Positions 13,501 to 25,866 of a DNA stretch of 64,000 nt are shown one piece after another. A model generated the notes under the pieces. The model had not been told where the DNA came from and did no database searches. It worked only from the letters and a program-made list of their open reading frames with translations. The DNA comes from Hyperoplus lanceolatus (Eukaryota; Chordata; Actinopteri; Uranoscopiformes; Ammodytidae): contig CM049418.1 of the NCBI GenBank assembly GCA_026929865.2, positions 12,349,501-12,413,500 of the forward strand. The letters run 5' to 3'. A program made the position numbers and the translations under genes. Within the stretch, counting starts at the first letter, position 1, and each line of letters begins with the position of its first letter.

Positions 13501-15410
13501 CGCTCTCCATACTGTACATACAGGGCCCTTTAAAGCCCTCAGGGTCCTTTGGAGTCAACGCGTTCTTTTTTTCCAGGTCAGCTCGCTTACTTGCCTCTCA
13601 CAGCTGTCTCGCTGACGACAGTTAGCACAGTGCATACACAGGGTGATTATAGGGTCCAAGGAGTTGGGCACGGAGAAGCTGGCACGAAGGCGTAAACGGT
13701 CATGGCATGCCCAGTCCCTTCCCCCCTATACACATGTTCCCAAGCCCCCCAGGCATTGCACAAGGTTATGGGACCCTTATGGAAGAAGTCGATGCACAGT
13801 GAGACACGTGGCATGCAGAAAATACACAGCTGACTGGGCTGTGATGTTGCGTTGTAGCGCTATAGGGAAAACAGTGCACTTGAATGCACGGAGAAGGCCA
13901 CAATGCCGGGAAAATGGTGAGGTCTGGACACAAGATCTCTTTCAGTATGCACTGCACACAAGCTGCTCCATGATGGCAGTGATTTAAGCCTCAAAATGAA
14001 ATGAGCTTCAATGAATGGTTGGTACAAGCTGATATGGTAATGTTAGTGCAGAGTTTTTCGGACATTGTATCGTAAAGCTAGGGGGGGATGACTGTATGGG
14101 ACGACTTTATTTTGGCAATGTCAATACTTTGGCTTGGTCATGGAGTGTAATGGTTATTCAAGTTAAAAGAGTGAAAATATATGCTTATGAATCCAGTATT
14201 CTATTATTAAAACCTCTGAGCTTTCTTGTTGTTGCAGAATATTGTGTCACTGGATTAATGCAAAACAATACGCCGAAACATTTTGCACTACTAAGAGCAA
14301 ATAGGTCACCCATGCACTGTGGGGTTGGCTACAGGCAACAAAGCCCCTTGAATAAATAAGTATTTGTCTCATTTGGCCTTTGCTATGATAATGTACTTTC
14401 TATGATTAATCCCCGAGGACATTGCATCAACCATCCGCTAAAATGTGTCTTTGATGCAGAATGACTTCTAGTTATATAAGGAGACCCCTATTGGGATAGC
14501 TCCATCTACGTTATAAGAACAAATTATGTAAAACATGCCCCTTCTTTGTTCCCAAAATGTCTTTAGAAAAATGTATAAACACATATTCAAATGACTTTGT
14601 TAGACAGACCAGCCCCTTAGCTCCGATGCCTTCGCAGTCAGCCTATGTACTGGCTCTGTAAATAGACGGGGATATTTGTTGATATTGCGTCAACTGACAC
14701 AGTATAAAACACGGTGTAACAGCTCAATATAAGCATACCGTATTTCACTGAACAGGTTTATGACAATAATCAATAAACTTGGTTATGTATCGTTTGTCTA
14801 TCGTTTTGTCTGCAAAAAGGACTACGGCGGTGTAGCATTGATTCCTTTAATGTTGCTCAAAAGAAAGGGACAATAAACATTGTTATAAATATTCCCTTTA
14901 AAAACCAAGGTCGTGAAATACTTCAAAAGGGCAAGTTAAGAGTTTTAAATGGTTGGCACCATGGTGAATCTTTCCTGCCTCGCTCACCTTTGACCCAAAA
15001 TGGAGCTCCCTTGTTGTCAGTGGTGGAGGGGTTTGACATTTTTTTGTTATGCTGCATTAAAGTGACCAAGACATAATGACATATGTTAATCTAACTGTGA
15101 CCTGCAAAACCTGCATGTGTATATATCCACACATATACAAACAGTACATATTTGTTTTGCTGTTGCAGATGGGCTAAATGGGCCAACAGGCGGCGGATGT
15201 GTGTCAGAGATTCCCCTTCTGATACAGAGTTGACCTCCTGTGGAGATTCAGTAGAGAAACAAGCTGCTGATGCTCACTAAAAAGCAGCCTCAACCTTATT
15301 TGGTTCACTATCAAACTGTATACAGTACCAAGGTGTAAACTAACTTTTCACTTTGAAACATATTGGCATAAATTATTCTCTGTAATGTACAATACTTTGG
15401 AGGTTATACA
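4517..15410. other. 10.9-kb gene-free stretch
   Basis: It holds C and G homopolymers (5527, 6413), A runs (7093, 7945), a T run (12226) and unique-looking sequence. No open frame exceeds about 135 codons and none has a recognisable domain. The block at about 12800-12960 has balanced composition and TAATTGAAAGTGAATTATTA-like homeodomain-type sites, so it may be a conserved non-coding element. Confidence 0.55.
12226..12249. repeat. 24-base T run
   Basis: A T homopolymer with no recognisable retroposon body adjoining it on either side. Confidence 0.9.
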
Positions 15411-15419
15411 CCAAAACTG

Positions 15420-15793
15420 TAGCCTGGTGCTACCAGACCATCGTACTTCATTTCATTTGTACAGAAGGTCTGGCAGTGCTTTAATTGGCAAACGTTCACT
15501 CATGGAGGCGGGTGTCTGTTAAAGTTTAAAACTATTGGATCTGCCCAGTGCCACTCTGGATTAGCCAACCAATCGCATAACGTTTGGTCGTCACGTGTGT
15601 CATGAGCCGGCTTCTGGCAACTGAAACTGGAGCGCGACTTCGACGTCATCGTTCTCAGCCACTCGCTCTGTTCGCTGATTGGACCGGCTGTCGAATCTCC
15701 AGCAAAACTGGGAAATGGGCTGTACACCCAGACTGACTACTGAAGGGAAAATAAAATGTGGCCGGAAGTAGGCGGGCGGGCGGAGCCAGGCTA
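15420..15793. mobile_element. TAGCCTGG-ended MITE, copy A (hAT-like)
   Basis: The ends TAGCCTGG and CCAGGCTA are inverted and flanked by CCAAAACTG at 15411-15419 and 15794-15802. That is 8-9 bp, depending on the exact end, which points to the hAT superfamily. The GC-rich interior has no transposase. The open frames crossing it on the minus strand are not recognised as genes. Copy B lies inverted at 42701-43320. Confidence 0.85.
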
Positions 15794-16876
15794 CCAAAAC
15801 TGTTGTGTGAAGGCAGGTTTGCGCCTTGAGGCAGTTAATGGACTGTGACACTGGAGTACCCAGATGTCACTTACACGATGTAATTACACTGCAGATTCCC
15901 TTTTAAGTTCCTCTTTAGTGGCTGGTGGCAGCCTATGTGACAGGTCTTCCTTTCCAACCTTTGTTCTTTGAAAAGTTTGTGATTTAGCTCTCAAAGGCAA
16001 AATCAATCAAAATCTGACAACACGTTTTTTCATTCACTTACACAGTGATATGCCTTTTTTCACCCATGGAGTATTTCAAAGACACGCCAAAAGTAGATAA
16101 AGCACAAAACAGCATCTAACTTACTACATTTAGTCAAATTTAAACAAGCCACAGACTTCTCAACCTCCACACATATACCATGTCATGCCTGGGTTATTTT
16201 GGAGTTAACCATTCTTCTTACCATCTTAACGCAGTACAGGCTATGTGACAAAAAAAAAGAAAAAACGTTTGAAATACAAAAGCCGTACACAGCTGGAACG
16301 CTGCTAATATAATGAAAGCAAATGGCCCACTCACTTGTTGGTTGGCGTAATGTAAGACACAACAGGCCTTTCATAATAAATTCCGCTTCAGCCGAAGAAA
16401 GGATGAAAGCAGTGAAAAGTGCCAGAGGTTGGCATGGAACACACATAGGCCGATCTTTGAGCGCTGGGGAGATATTGTTGCAACCAGCACAAAAGCAATA
16501 AAGCTTTGAAATGTCTTTGAACGCCTCATGGGAGCCACACTGTACAATGTCTATTCCTCCTTCAATGATCACTCACGCTGTTGTTGCATTGTGTATAGCA
16601 CACCCCACAGACCCTATCACAACCAATGTGCAACAGGAGGGCCATTTCGCCAAGTTACGCTTTCAGCAAAAATTCAAAAATGGATGCATAATCTAGTGCC
16701 AATACACAAAAGTATGAAATAGTTGTCACTCCAAAGCATGGCTCATGCTATATTTCACTTGCACCGAGGCATATGATTTCTTCCCTTGTGGAGTTTGTCT
16801 TAGAAATTGATCATGTTTTAAGTGACAATACTGTAAGAGGAGCATAGGTCATGCTGTCTTGAGGTAGTTTTCTTGA

Positions 16877-17076
16877 GGGGGGTGGGGGGTCCCTTTTGGG
16901 GGGGGGGGGGGGTTTTTTAATTTATGTGGGCCTGCCCTTGTTCCTATTTGGTGGGGGGGGGGTGGGGGGTGGGTGGGGGGGGGGGGGGGGGGTTTTTCGT
17001 CGTGGGGGGGGGGGGGGGGGGGGGGGGGACTGGGAAAGGGGTACACCCAGACTGACTACTGAAGGGAAAATAAAAT

Positions 17077-17112
<36 letters not shown>
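16877..17112. other. G-saturated block, probably corrupted sequence over a MITE fragment
   Basis: The block is dominated by G runs of 6-35 broken by short islands. One island, ACTGGGAAAGGGGTACACCC then AGACTGACTACTGAAGGGAA and AATAAAATTTGG (17029-17079), matches the MITE at about 15708-15762, with G replacing other bases. The proline- or glycine-rich open frames here are artefacts of the G runs. The most likely explanation is a base-calling or consensus failure. Confidence 0.7.
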
Positions 17113-17113
<1 letters not shown>

Positions 17114-18669
17114 CCAAATTGCTTTCCTCAAGCAGAGTATGGGCAAATGGGTTAATCTTATCAGGCACATTCGTGCTGGCTGTATAATGACAGTACATTT
17201 AAGCCAAACATAAGGAAAGGATCCTCATCTGCTTTAATTCCATGCCATTGGCCTGGTTTGTGTGGATACATCTGTGTATGGACCTTCAGGGACATCACAG
17301 GATGGCCAGAGTGTGCCAAAAAGAAAAGAGTTTCCACACATACTTGAGGTCTGAATGTTTTGAAGCTTATGGATGCATCTGTTCTCTCCATCTATGCTCA
17401 GGCTATCAAAAGAAATACTGGTTGAAGGTAAGTTGGGGTAAACACTTCACTTTGTTTCACCTGTCAATCAAGAAAACATGGCCACACACACAACATTTTT
17501 TAAACTCTTATTCTATCAACAAAAAACATATCAGTTTAAGTTACCACCAACTCACAAACATATATATTTAAAATATTATATTTTCAAGTGCTCCCATTCA
17601 ATGTATCATGGAAAAATTGCCAAGCAAATGCAATTTAAGCAATAGCAATGTGAGCTAGCATGACCATTAGTTGATCTTTTAATATGTTTGGTGGCCCTAA
17701 AGGACTTTCTCTATATATGTGATGTTGATTGCAATGCATGCCTGTTCACATTCAAATACAGTATACACTGCTTTCGGTTACCAAATCTCCCATACATTCC
17801 AGCTCATTTGTTGTTTTTTCATTGCAATTATACACATGTCTTGATAATGTGCACACTATGATATCATCAGCAAACAGAAACAATGGCTTAGTCCTAAATG
17901 GTTACTGTAGCATACCATTTAAATGTGGAAAGGTTAAAAGGTCCCACAAACGGCAGTATCAAGTCAGAGTAAGAGTCTCTCGTCCATTCACGTGCAGAAA
18001 GATGAAAAGCATAAGCAATGACATCTCATTAAAAGCCTTCTAATGAATGAAGACTTTGTGGACACAATCTGCCAGAAGTTTCTTAATTGTTCTGCCTGGA
18101 AATGTAATTATAATCCTGATTCAATGACTTTTCCTTTTAGCCAAGACCAAAGTGATATATATATATATAATTTTTTTATTTTTTTTTGCATCATAATGGA
18201 CGGAAATAGCAGCATTTGGATAATCAAATACTTCATATTAGTTTTCTAAGTCTTGGCGCTTTGGGGGTAAAACTGTGTTGTTTTTTTAACGGTGGAGTTT
18301 GAGTTTGAATATGAACTCATCTGCTTTTCCTGCAGCTCTGTGCTTCTATTCCTTAGGGAGACCAACACTAAAAGTTCAAAGCAAGTCAAAGCTGGGAAAA
18401 AAAAACTGGAAAACATTACTTAAAATGTCGGAGGATTGCCTCACCTCTCTTAGAGAGAAAGACAAACATGTATGGATTGTGTTATCTTGTATAATCAGAG
18501 AATGATTATGCACAGCACGATCTCTTCACTTAATTGAACTGACTTATGCAATTGTGTGTCTGCGCTCACAATACATTGTGGGACTTCCATTATCCTTGTT
18601 GGTACTGTATTAGCTGAGTTTGTGTAGCCAACTGTTCTTGGAAACTGAACACATTCTTCAGTTTTCTTA

Positions 18670-18762
18670 TTTTATTTTTATATAGGCCAAGTGTAAAGCA
18701 CTTTGTGTTACCTTAACTGTGTATGAAAAGTGCTAAATAAATAAAGTTTGATTTGATTTGAT
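18670..18762 (+). mobile_element. LINE 3' tail fragment ending in TTTGA repeats
   Basis: The fragment has ATATAGGCCAAGTGTAAAGC, the CACTTTGTGTTACC block, GTGTATGAAAAGTGCTAAAT, AATAAAGTTTG and a tail of TTTGATTTGATTTGAT. This is a typical 3' UTR of fish L2-type LINEs, inserted on the + strand and cut off at its 5' side without coding sequence. Confidence 0.7.
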
Positions 18763-20548
18763 CTGAAGTGGATCAATCCCCCAGACAGGGCCAAGAAGCT
18801 CAATGTTCCACTTCACATAATGGAAGCAAGAGTTTTCCCAATAGCTGGACAAAGCACTTGCAGCGTTGCTTTTCCTCAGCCCTGCTTCACGCTTGCCTGA
18901 GCCTGAACACATGACAAGGAGGACCCGAAGGCACGGGCTGGGGGTTGGGGTGGGGGGTTGCTGAACAAGAGGAGGAGGGGAGATGCAAGAAAAACAGTGT
19001 TTTGATTTGCGTGTGCGCTGAGTGTGTGGATGCATGAATCTGCGTCCTCTCTCTCTTTCTCACCTTTTTTTTCTTCCCATCTCTCTAATTGACTCATTTT
19101 CCCTCACTTTCTCTCTCTCTCTCTCTGCAAGGTTGCTCACTATTGTTTTGTCAGACTGGAATCACTGCACGCTTCTCTTCTTTTCTGTCGGAGGACCATG
19201 TGAGGCAGTATAATGTAAGTGCCTCCTTTGTTGCTTAATTCACTTTCATTGGGAACACTCAGGCAGTAGGTTAAGTTTTCTTTTCTGTCTTTTCCTCGTA
19301 GCACACGCACAATGGGATGGCATACGTCGGATGGGTTGGAGTTGGGTCGGGACGGAAGGGGTGGGGTTGTTTAGGGGGCTTGATTGCTCCATGTGGTCCA
19401 AGCGTGGGAGTTGAATGCACGTGTTTGCTGCTGTCATTCTCCTCAGTGGAGCCTAAGCGCAGCAGTTTTAAACCCGATTTGTTGCATGCTCTGTTTATTG
19501 GCTTCTGGTTTGCTTTGTCTGCATTTGGTAAACATAAGCTCACAATGCTTAATCATTGGTTTACAAGAACTTACATTTAACTGTAACTAGATCACTGAAG
19601 AGGCTGACTTTCTGAAATGAACACTAGAAGCACAAACGCACTAAATTTTTCATCAATAGTTTTCTATTAATTTATGATAGTTACTAATAGTTACACATGC
19701 CAAAGTTCATACACAATTTATTTTATAATTTCATTATTCATAAATGCTCTTTGTCCTTGTATAGCCCACTAAACAATCTGCTTGAGAAACATCGATACAA
19801 TACAATACAATTCACTGTTGCATGTCAAATTTACAGATTGCTATGGTTAGGTTCTACCACTAGCTTGTTAGCTGTCCCCAGAATGCCTTTGTTTATTTAT
19901 ACCAAAATATTATCCAATTTATTCTTTGTTCTCCATGTGCAATTGCTTGTCTGGACTCATTTCCACATTATGGAGGGCAATGCTCCATACAGCTAAATCT
20001 TCCGCTTGTCCGTATAACAGGCCTTGTTTGTTGACTTTGTTAGTCTGTGTGGTGACCTCATTGGATTTGAATTATGATGATGCATCTTATGTTTTAGTCA
20101 AACACAATGTTGAAATACAAAGCCAAGGGCGTCTACTAGCTTGTACCATGAGCTGTCGAAAGTTGCTTATGCTAAATAATGCAATAAATGCTTATAATGC
20201 ACAAGCACAATCCTAATAAATATTCTATGGAAGCAACAACTTTTATTGAAAAAATGCTCTGTGTCTTACTATATTGTACCATAATGATAATTATTGAGGA
20301 ATTACCAAGTTAAACTTTATTATGGATAATTTGTCTCCAAACTCCTTCAAGATTGTATGACTTCTTGTGAGGTTTCACCTTACCATGCTTCACTGAAATG
20401 CAACGTGTCTGAGATGAATTGATGACAGATGACAGCATGTACACACTGTTTGTATTATTCATTGGCTGTTATCAATTATGGGCACCTTTACTGAGCTGAC
20501 AGTTGAGAGGTCTATGGTAAACATGTGTTTACCTGCATTACTCATTAA

Positions 20549-21876
20549 AGATCTCCTATTATACTACTTTTCTGGTCTTAATTTCTCATTAATGACTCCT
20601 ATAGAGCAACCTGACACGAATCACAGCACAAAAAACTATGTAGATTTTTGGGAAGCTCTTCCTCTTATCTGGGCGATTTCAGCATTCTCTGCCCACACTT
20701 GGCTTCGTCCTTCTCCGCCCCCTCGCCCCCCTCCTGTCAACCCCACTCCTTTGTGATCGGTTACCTTCCGGAAGACTTTCAGCGGCGCGCGGGCAGATTT
20801 GAGCAGGCTGGTGGGGGCATGGCCGGCGCGTGCCTGAGCACGTTGCAGCATTACCATACATGGAAAATCCGGATTGCTCTACGTAAATAAATCCTGGAAA
20901 TTTGTGAATCTCGACCGGCTGCCCTAGTGTTTAGTGCTCTGCACAGCCACCCCAGACGGTTATGGAAGTAAATGAGTGTCATCGGATTTTGAAAATAAAA
21001 AGCCATTGAATTTTAAGCACTGAATATTTATGCATTGAAATAATGTATCTGAATGTTTTGCCTCATTAAATTTTAAACAACTAATTTTCACCTTAATTTT
21101 ACAATGTTTTAAAATTCAAAATCAAATATTCAACGTTAAAAAATTCAACGTGCCAAATTCAACTGCAAAATCCCATGTATGAAATTCAGAGTAAAACTTT
21201 CTGCAACCAAGGAAGAGCAATCGATCATAGATAGTAGATCGCTAGATATGCTAGCCATTATATTCTTCCCTACATAGAAACATGTTTGTACTCACCCAAG
21301 CACCATCGTTACTTGCGTTGCCGTTTGACATGGCTAAAACCTGATTTGCCTTCCTGCATCAGTCAGGGGTGTCCAAGGCAACAAGCTAATATTCCCACTG
21401 GCTCTCTTTGTTTGAACGCGATCAAGCATCTATGATCGATTGCTCTTCCTTGGGTCCCCAAAGTTTTACTCTGAATTTCATACATGGGATTTTGCAGTTG
21501 AATTTGGCACGTTGAATTTTTTATTGTTGAATATTTGATTTTGAATTTGAGAACATTGTAAAATAAAGGTGAAAATTAGTTGTTTAAAATGTTATGAGTT
21601 AAATTCAGAGGCAAAAAATTCAGATACATTATTTCAATGCAGAAAAAAAAATCAGATACATTATTTCAATGCATAAATATTCAGTGCTTAAAATTCAATG
21701 GCTTTTTATTTACAAAATCCGATGACAATCATTTACTTCCATAGACGGTCAGCAGGGAATACGTCTTAATTCATGTAAGTCATTATTTGACACTTTAGTA
21801 TGGTTAAACATGACTATAAATCATTATAACAATGTTTATAGGTCATAAAAGTTGAAAAAAACACAATAGGTGCTAT
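20549..21876. mobile_element. TTAA-flanked MITE, copy B, interrupted by a palindromic element
   Basis: The same family and orientation as 3929-4512. Shared blocks include CTACTTTTCTGGTCTTAATT, GAGCAACCTGACACGAATCA and, near the right end, GTTTATAGGTCATAAAAGT. It is flanked by TTAA at 20545-20548 and 21877-21880. Without the 783-bp insertion and its 6-bp duplication it would be about 539 bp. The terminal repeats are more diverged than in copy A (AGATCTCCTATTAT against ATAGCACCTATTGTGT). Confidence 0.85.
20961..21743. mobile_element. Long-palindrome (foldback) element nested in MITE copy B
   Basis: It begins TATGGAAGTAAATG and ends CATTTACTTCCATA. The arms match over roughly 330 bases with small differences (for example GCATTGAAATAATGTATCTG and its complement at 21658-21677). 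The target GACGGT is present at both edges (20955-20960, 21744-21749), while copy A has GACGGT once, so the insertion is directly readable. The centre (about 21290-21390) holds unique-looking sequence. The right arm has a short internal duplication (TCAGATACATTATTTCAATG twice). No coding sequence was seen; the superfamily is unclear. Confidence 0.85.
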
Positions 21877-21880
21877 TTAA

Positions 21881-24215
21881 GGAGGTTATATTATTATATA
21901 TTATTTTATATACAATATACATGCCCTTAGGTTATATATTAAAGGGCAGTGCACAAACACACACAGCTCTATATATTGAATTATGATAAATGCATTAGGT
22001 CTGTGGGATTTCTCTATGGCTGATTGAGCACCTTGAATACAACATTAGTGATAAATGTACGGATCATATTCTTGAAGGGGACTAAAGATCATTACATACG
22101 TAAATTCCGAAAAACAAGCATGTCTTTTAGATTGATGACAATTCATTATGCCCCACAACTTTTAAATGGTTTTGGGAGCCAGCAAGCTAAAGAGAACTGA
22201 AGAAAGTCTAGAGAGAATCCCCTAAACGTCACTCATTAAGGACACAACAGAAGAAATATTAAGTCTTTGGACAAATTGTTTTACTAATTCATAAGGCCTG
22301 ATAAGCTTTAAATGATTCTTATCTTTTATAGAATAGGTTTTCAGAAGTCCTGGTACTGAGTTTGACCTTTTGCTTCATAATGGATGGAATGCTTAGTTAA
22401 TTATTCACTTCTAGCAGAGCCAACAGAAACCATTTAACGTTGCCATTACCGCTATGATCATGGAGATATGTGCAGTTTATAGCATGCCAGGCCCCATTGC
22501 ACCTACTAGGTTCCCTTTATCAGTGCTGACATGTGGAGATGGAGGTGTTTGTCAATGCATCAGCATGTGACAGTCAATGCATCAGCATGTGACAGTCAAT
22601 GCATCAGCATGTGACAGTCAATGCATCAGCATGTGACAGTTGCTACTGAGTCTGAGCTAAAATGAAGTGAGATGTGTGGAGAAAGATTTGGAAAAACTGG
22701 CAACTGACATGGAAGAGAGTTTCCAGGCTATTCAGAGTGAGGAGTGGAGGTGTTGGAGAAAGCCTATGGCTTGATAGTAAATTAAAAGCACAGGTAGTTC
22801 TTTTAGGGTCCTATGTGGTCCGGTTTCAATTGAGCACTATGCAATGAAACGTTGTCCCAACTGATTGCTACCCAGTTCTTAACCTTTTTATTCCTCACAT
22901 TATGGCTTGTTGTTTATGAAAAGAGATCTTTGCCCATTTGAATATCAGAATTCCCAAAAATATCACAATTCAAATTCTTCCAGTTGAAGTCTGAACTGAT
23001 TTTGGCGTATAGGCTCAAATCACCTTCAGTTTCAACACCCTCTTTGCCATAATTGGAGCCCGGCAGGATTTCATGCCAGGAGACCCTGGCATCAGTGGCT
23101 GCCAATGCTTCCAATCTTTTTCATGCCCGGCCAAACCCCCCACATTCCAGATATAAAATCCCATCTCTCCGCTGAGGACTCCAAGGCTTGGCATTCAGGT
23201 TTCCGATTCCCAACAGTCGTACTCTGGCTCGTAGCCATCTCTTGTCTTATACCAAAGCTAAAGAAGATGAGTTTGAATAGAGAGGAAGGCCCAGGGAGAG
23301 AGTTTTTAGAGAATTTTGGGGGGCGTTTTAAATGCAAGTAGAGTCAGTTGTTTATTTGCAATGACCCCCTTTCATTCACCCTGGGGCTGTTGGACTGAAT
23401 GAATGGGCTGGTTTGTTCTCCGGATGACCAAACATGGCACTTGAATGTTTTGTCTGCACAATAACAAAGCTTGAGAGAGCCAGAGACACTTGGTGATGAG
23501 ATGGACCGTGAACTAGTCAAGTGCCCTTTTCCCTCTCTAGACACAGGGCTTTGGCTCCACCGCAGCATTGGGCTATGTTGGCGTTCCAACTCCTCTCTCA
23601 ATACATTGTGTGCCTTTGCCAGCCACTGCAAAAACAATAGTGGATCCATACCATTTTTGACTGTGTTGGGAACCTTGAAAACACACTCAGACACTCACGC
23701 TGACAAATACTGGTGTGCATATATACACACAGGACATAATATTATTACAGATCTAGCTGTGAGTGAGCAAAAGCGGTCAGCAGCATCGTTGAAATTCTGC
23801 CTCAGATTAATCACAATCATATCAGTGTTATCTGCCTACCTTAAATAGTAGCTTGTAGGGCAAGTTGAGAGTAAATTTGTTTGGACACTACTCCTCATTA
23901 CTCCCGAGCTCTGTAGATGAAGAAAACTACATATATTGATTTACTTATTTAATTTACCCTCTAGCATTAAATTCCTACACTGAAACCGGAAAGCTCGTAA
24001 GGGAACTGGGGGCTTGATCAATCATTATAGATATTGTCAAAAAGTACACAGCATATAGACAGCCAAATATTTATGGGGCTGCCTGTGGCGACCATGGTTC
24101 ACAAAGTGCATCAGAGAATAGGGTGTGAAAACAAACAGTGGGTCTGACACACTTCTCTTGACATTAGGTGGTTTGTTACATTTGATAAAATGGAAATCTT
24201 TAGTCATTGCCAAAA
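21881..24215. other. Gene-free stretch
   Basis: It holds the 22-bp tandem repeat. The open frames at 23105-23341, 23344-23694 and 23471-23848 overlap each other on both strands and show no domain. Confidence 0.55.
22553..22640. repeat. Tandem repeat, 4 exact copies of a 22-bp unit
   Basis: The unit CAATGCATCAGCATGTGACAGT (shown in two pieces: CAATGCATCAG, CATGTGACAGT) is repeated four times without a difference and without spacers. It is a minisatellite, not a CRISPR array. Identity between copies implies recent expansion. Confidence 0.93.
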
Positions 24216-25866
24216 GCAAGGCAAGGCAAGTTTATTTACATAGCACAATTCAGACACAAGGCCACTCAAAGTGCTTTACAGTGGCAAGATAAGAATACAT
24301 AAAACACATAATAAAACATTTAAAAGCGAATACAAGAAGCAATAAAATAAAAAATTGCAGGTTAAAATGGAAACAAAAAAGTCTTCAGACTCGATTTAAA
24401 AGAACTGAGATTTGCAGCAGACCTCAAGTTTTCTGGGAGTTTGTTCAAGATTTTTGGTGCATAATAACTAAAAGCTGCTTCTCCTTGTTTAGTCCTAACT
24501 CTAGGGACTGTAAGTAGACCTGTCCCAGACGACCTAAGGGCACTGGACTGTTCATAACGTATCAGCATATCAGTAATGTATTTTGGCCCTAAACCATTTA
24601 GTGCTTTATAAACCAACATCAGAATTTTGAAATCAATTCTTTGAGTGACAGGAAGCCAGTGTAAAAACCTCAGAACTGGGGTAATGTGATCCACTTTTTT
24701 GGTCCTAGTGAGGACTTGAGCAGCAGCGTTCTGAATTAGCTGAAGCTGTCTGATAGATTTTTTTGGAAGGCCAGCAAGGATACTGTTACAGTAGTCAAGT
24801 CTACTAAAGAGAAATGCATGGATACGTTTTTCTAAATCTTGCTGAGACATAAGCCCTTTAATTCTTGATATGTTTTTTAGGTGGTAGTAGGCTGATTTAT
24901 TAATTGATTTAATGTGTTTCTTGAAATTCAAGTCGGAGTCTACGACAACACCAAGATTTCTGGCTTGGGGTGTGGTTTCTAACATAACGGATGTAAGCTG
25001 TGCGCTGACTTTTAATTGTTCATCCTTGGCACCAAAGACAATTACTTCAGTTTTGTCGTTGTTTAATTGAAGGAAACTTTGGCACATCCAATCATTGATT
25101 TGTTCAATGCACTTACTCAGTGCCTGTATCGGACTGTAGTCTCCTGGTGATATGGTTATGTAAATTTGTGTGTCGTCTGCATAATTATGGTAGCATAATT
25201 TGTTCTTATTCATAATCTGAGCTAGTGGGAGCATGTAAATGTTAAACAGAAGAGGCCCAAGAATGGAACCTTGGGGGACTCCGCATTCAATATTTGTCCG
25301 CTCAGATGTGAAATTGCCTATTGACACATAGTAGTCTCTATCCTTTAAGTAGGATTCAAACCAGCTTAGTACAGTTCCAGAAAGTCCAACCCACTTTGCT
25401 AGTCGATCTAGCAATATGCTGTGGTCAACTGTGTCAAAAGCGGAACTGAGATCCAGTAAAACCAAGACAGAACTTTTGCCACTGTCTGTCTTTAAATGGA
25501 TGTCATTGAGGACCTTAACCAGAGCAGTCTCAGTGCTGTGGTGTTGTCGAAATCCTGACTGGAAAACATCAAAGCAGTTGTTCTTTGCTAAGTAGTTATT
25601 TAGCTGTTGATAAACAGCTTTTTCAATGATTTTACTTAAAAATGGTAGGTTAGATATGGGCCTATCATTTTTCATGAGTGATGTATCTAGATTGTTCTTT
25701 TTTAGGAGTGGCTTGATGACTGCTGTTTTCAGGGCCTGTGGGAATACACCTGTCTGAAGGTTGACAATTTGTAGAACATCTGATGCCATACAAAGTTTTA
25801 CTTCTACGAATGAATGCATTTGTAAAGCCCTGTAAAAATGTGATATCTGTTTCAATAGCAAACGTT
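24216..25866 (-). mobile_element. L2/CR1-type LINE, 5'-truncated, with open reverse-transcriptase ORF
   Basis: Non-LTR retrotransposon on the minus strand. A 499-codon frame (25861-24362) has no stop and carries the RT core: [10 protein letters not shown] near residue 65, [12 protein letters not shown] at 136-147, [13 protein letters not shown] at 194-206 and catalytic YADD at 227-230. The C-terminal part includes [14 protein letters not shown] and [12 protein letters not shown], as is usual in this clade. The N-terminal endonuclease is absent, so the copy is 5'-truncated, the ordinary outcome of target-primed reverse transcription. The 3' UTR has the AGCACTTTGAGTGGCC-like block and ends in CTTGCC units (24216-24230 on the + strand). 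The open frame suggests a fairly young insertion. The clade assignment rests on motif memory. The exact 5' end is uncertain. Confidence 0.9.

Larger units (their letters stand above)
15803..20544. other. Gene-free stretch
   Basis: It holds the G-saturated block (16877-17112), a LINE tail (18670-18762) and a CT-rich segment near 19045-19130. The short open frames have no domain. Confidence 0.55.

Noticed and set aside
13643-13987. 114-codon open frame
   Set aside because: No domain, no splice context, and an overlapping open frame on the other strand.
16849-17213. Proline- and glycine-rich open frames on both strands
   Set aside because: They arise from G homopolymers in a probably corrupted block.
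22553-22640. CRISPR-like repeats
   Set aside because: The copies abut without spacers, and the genome is a vertebrate's.
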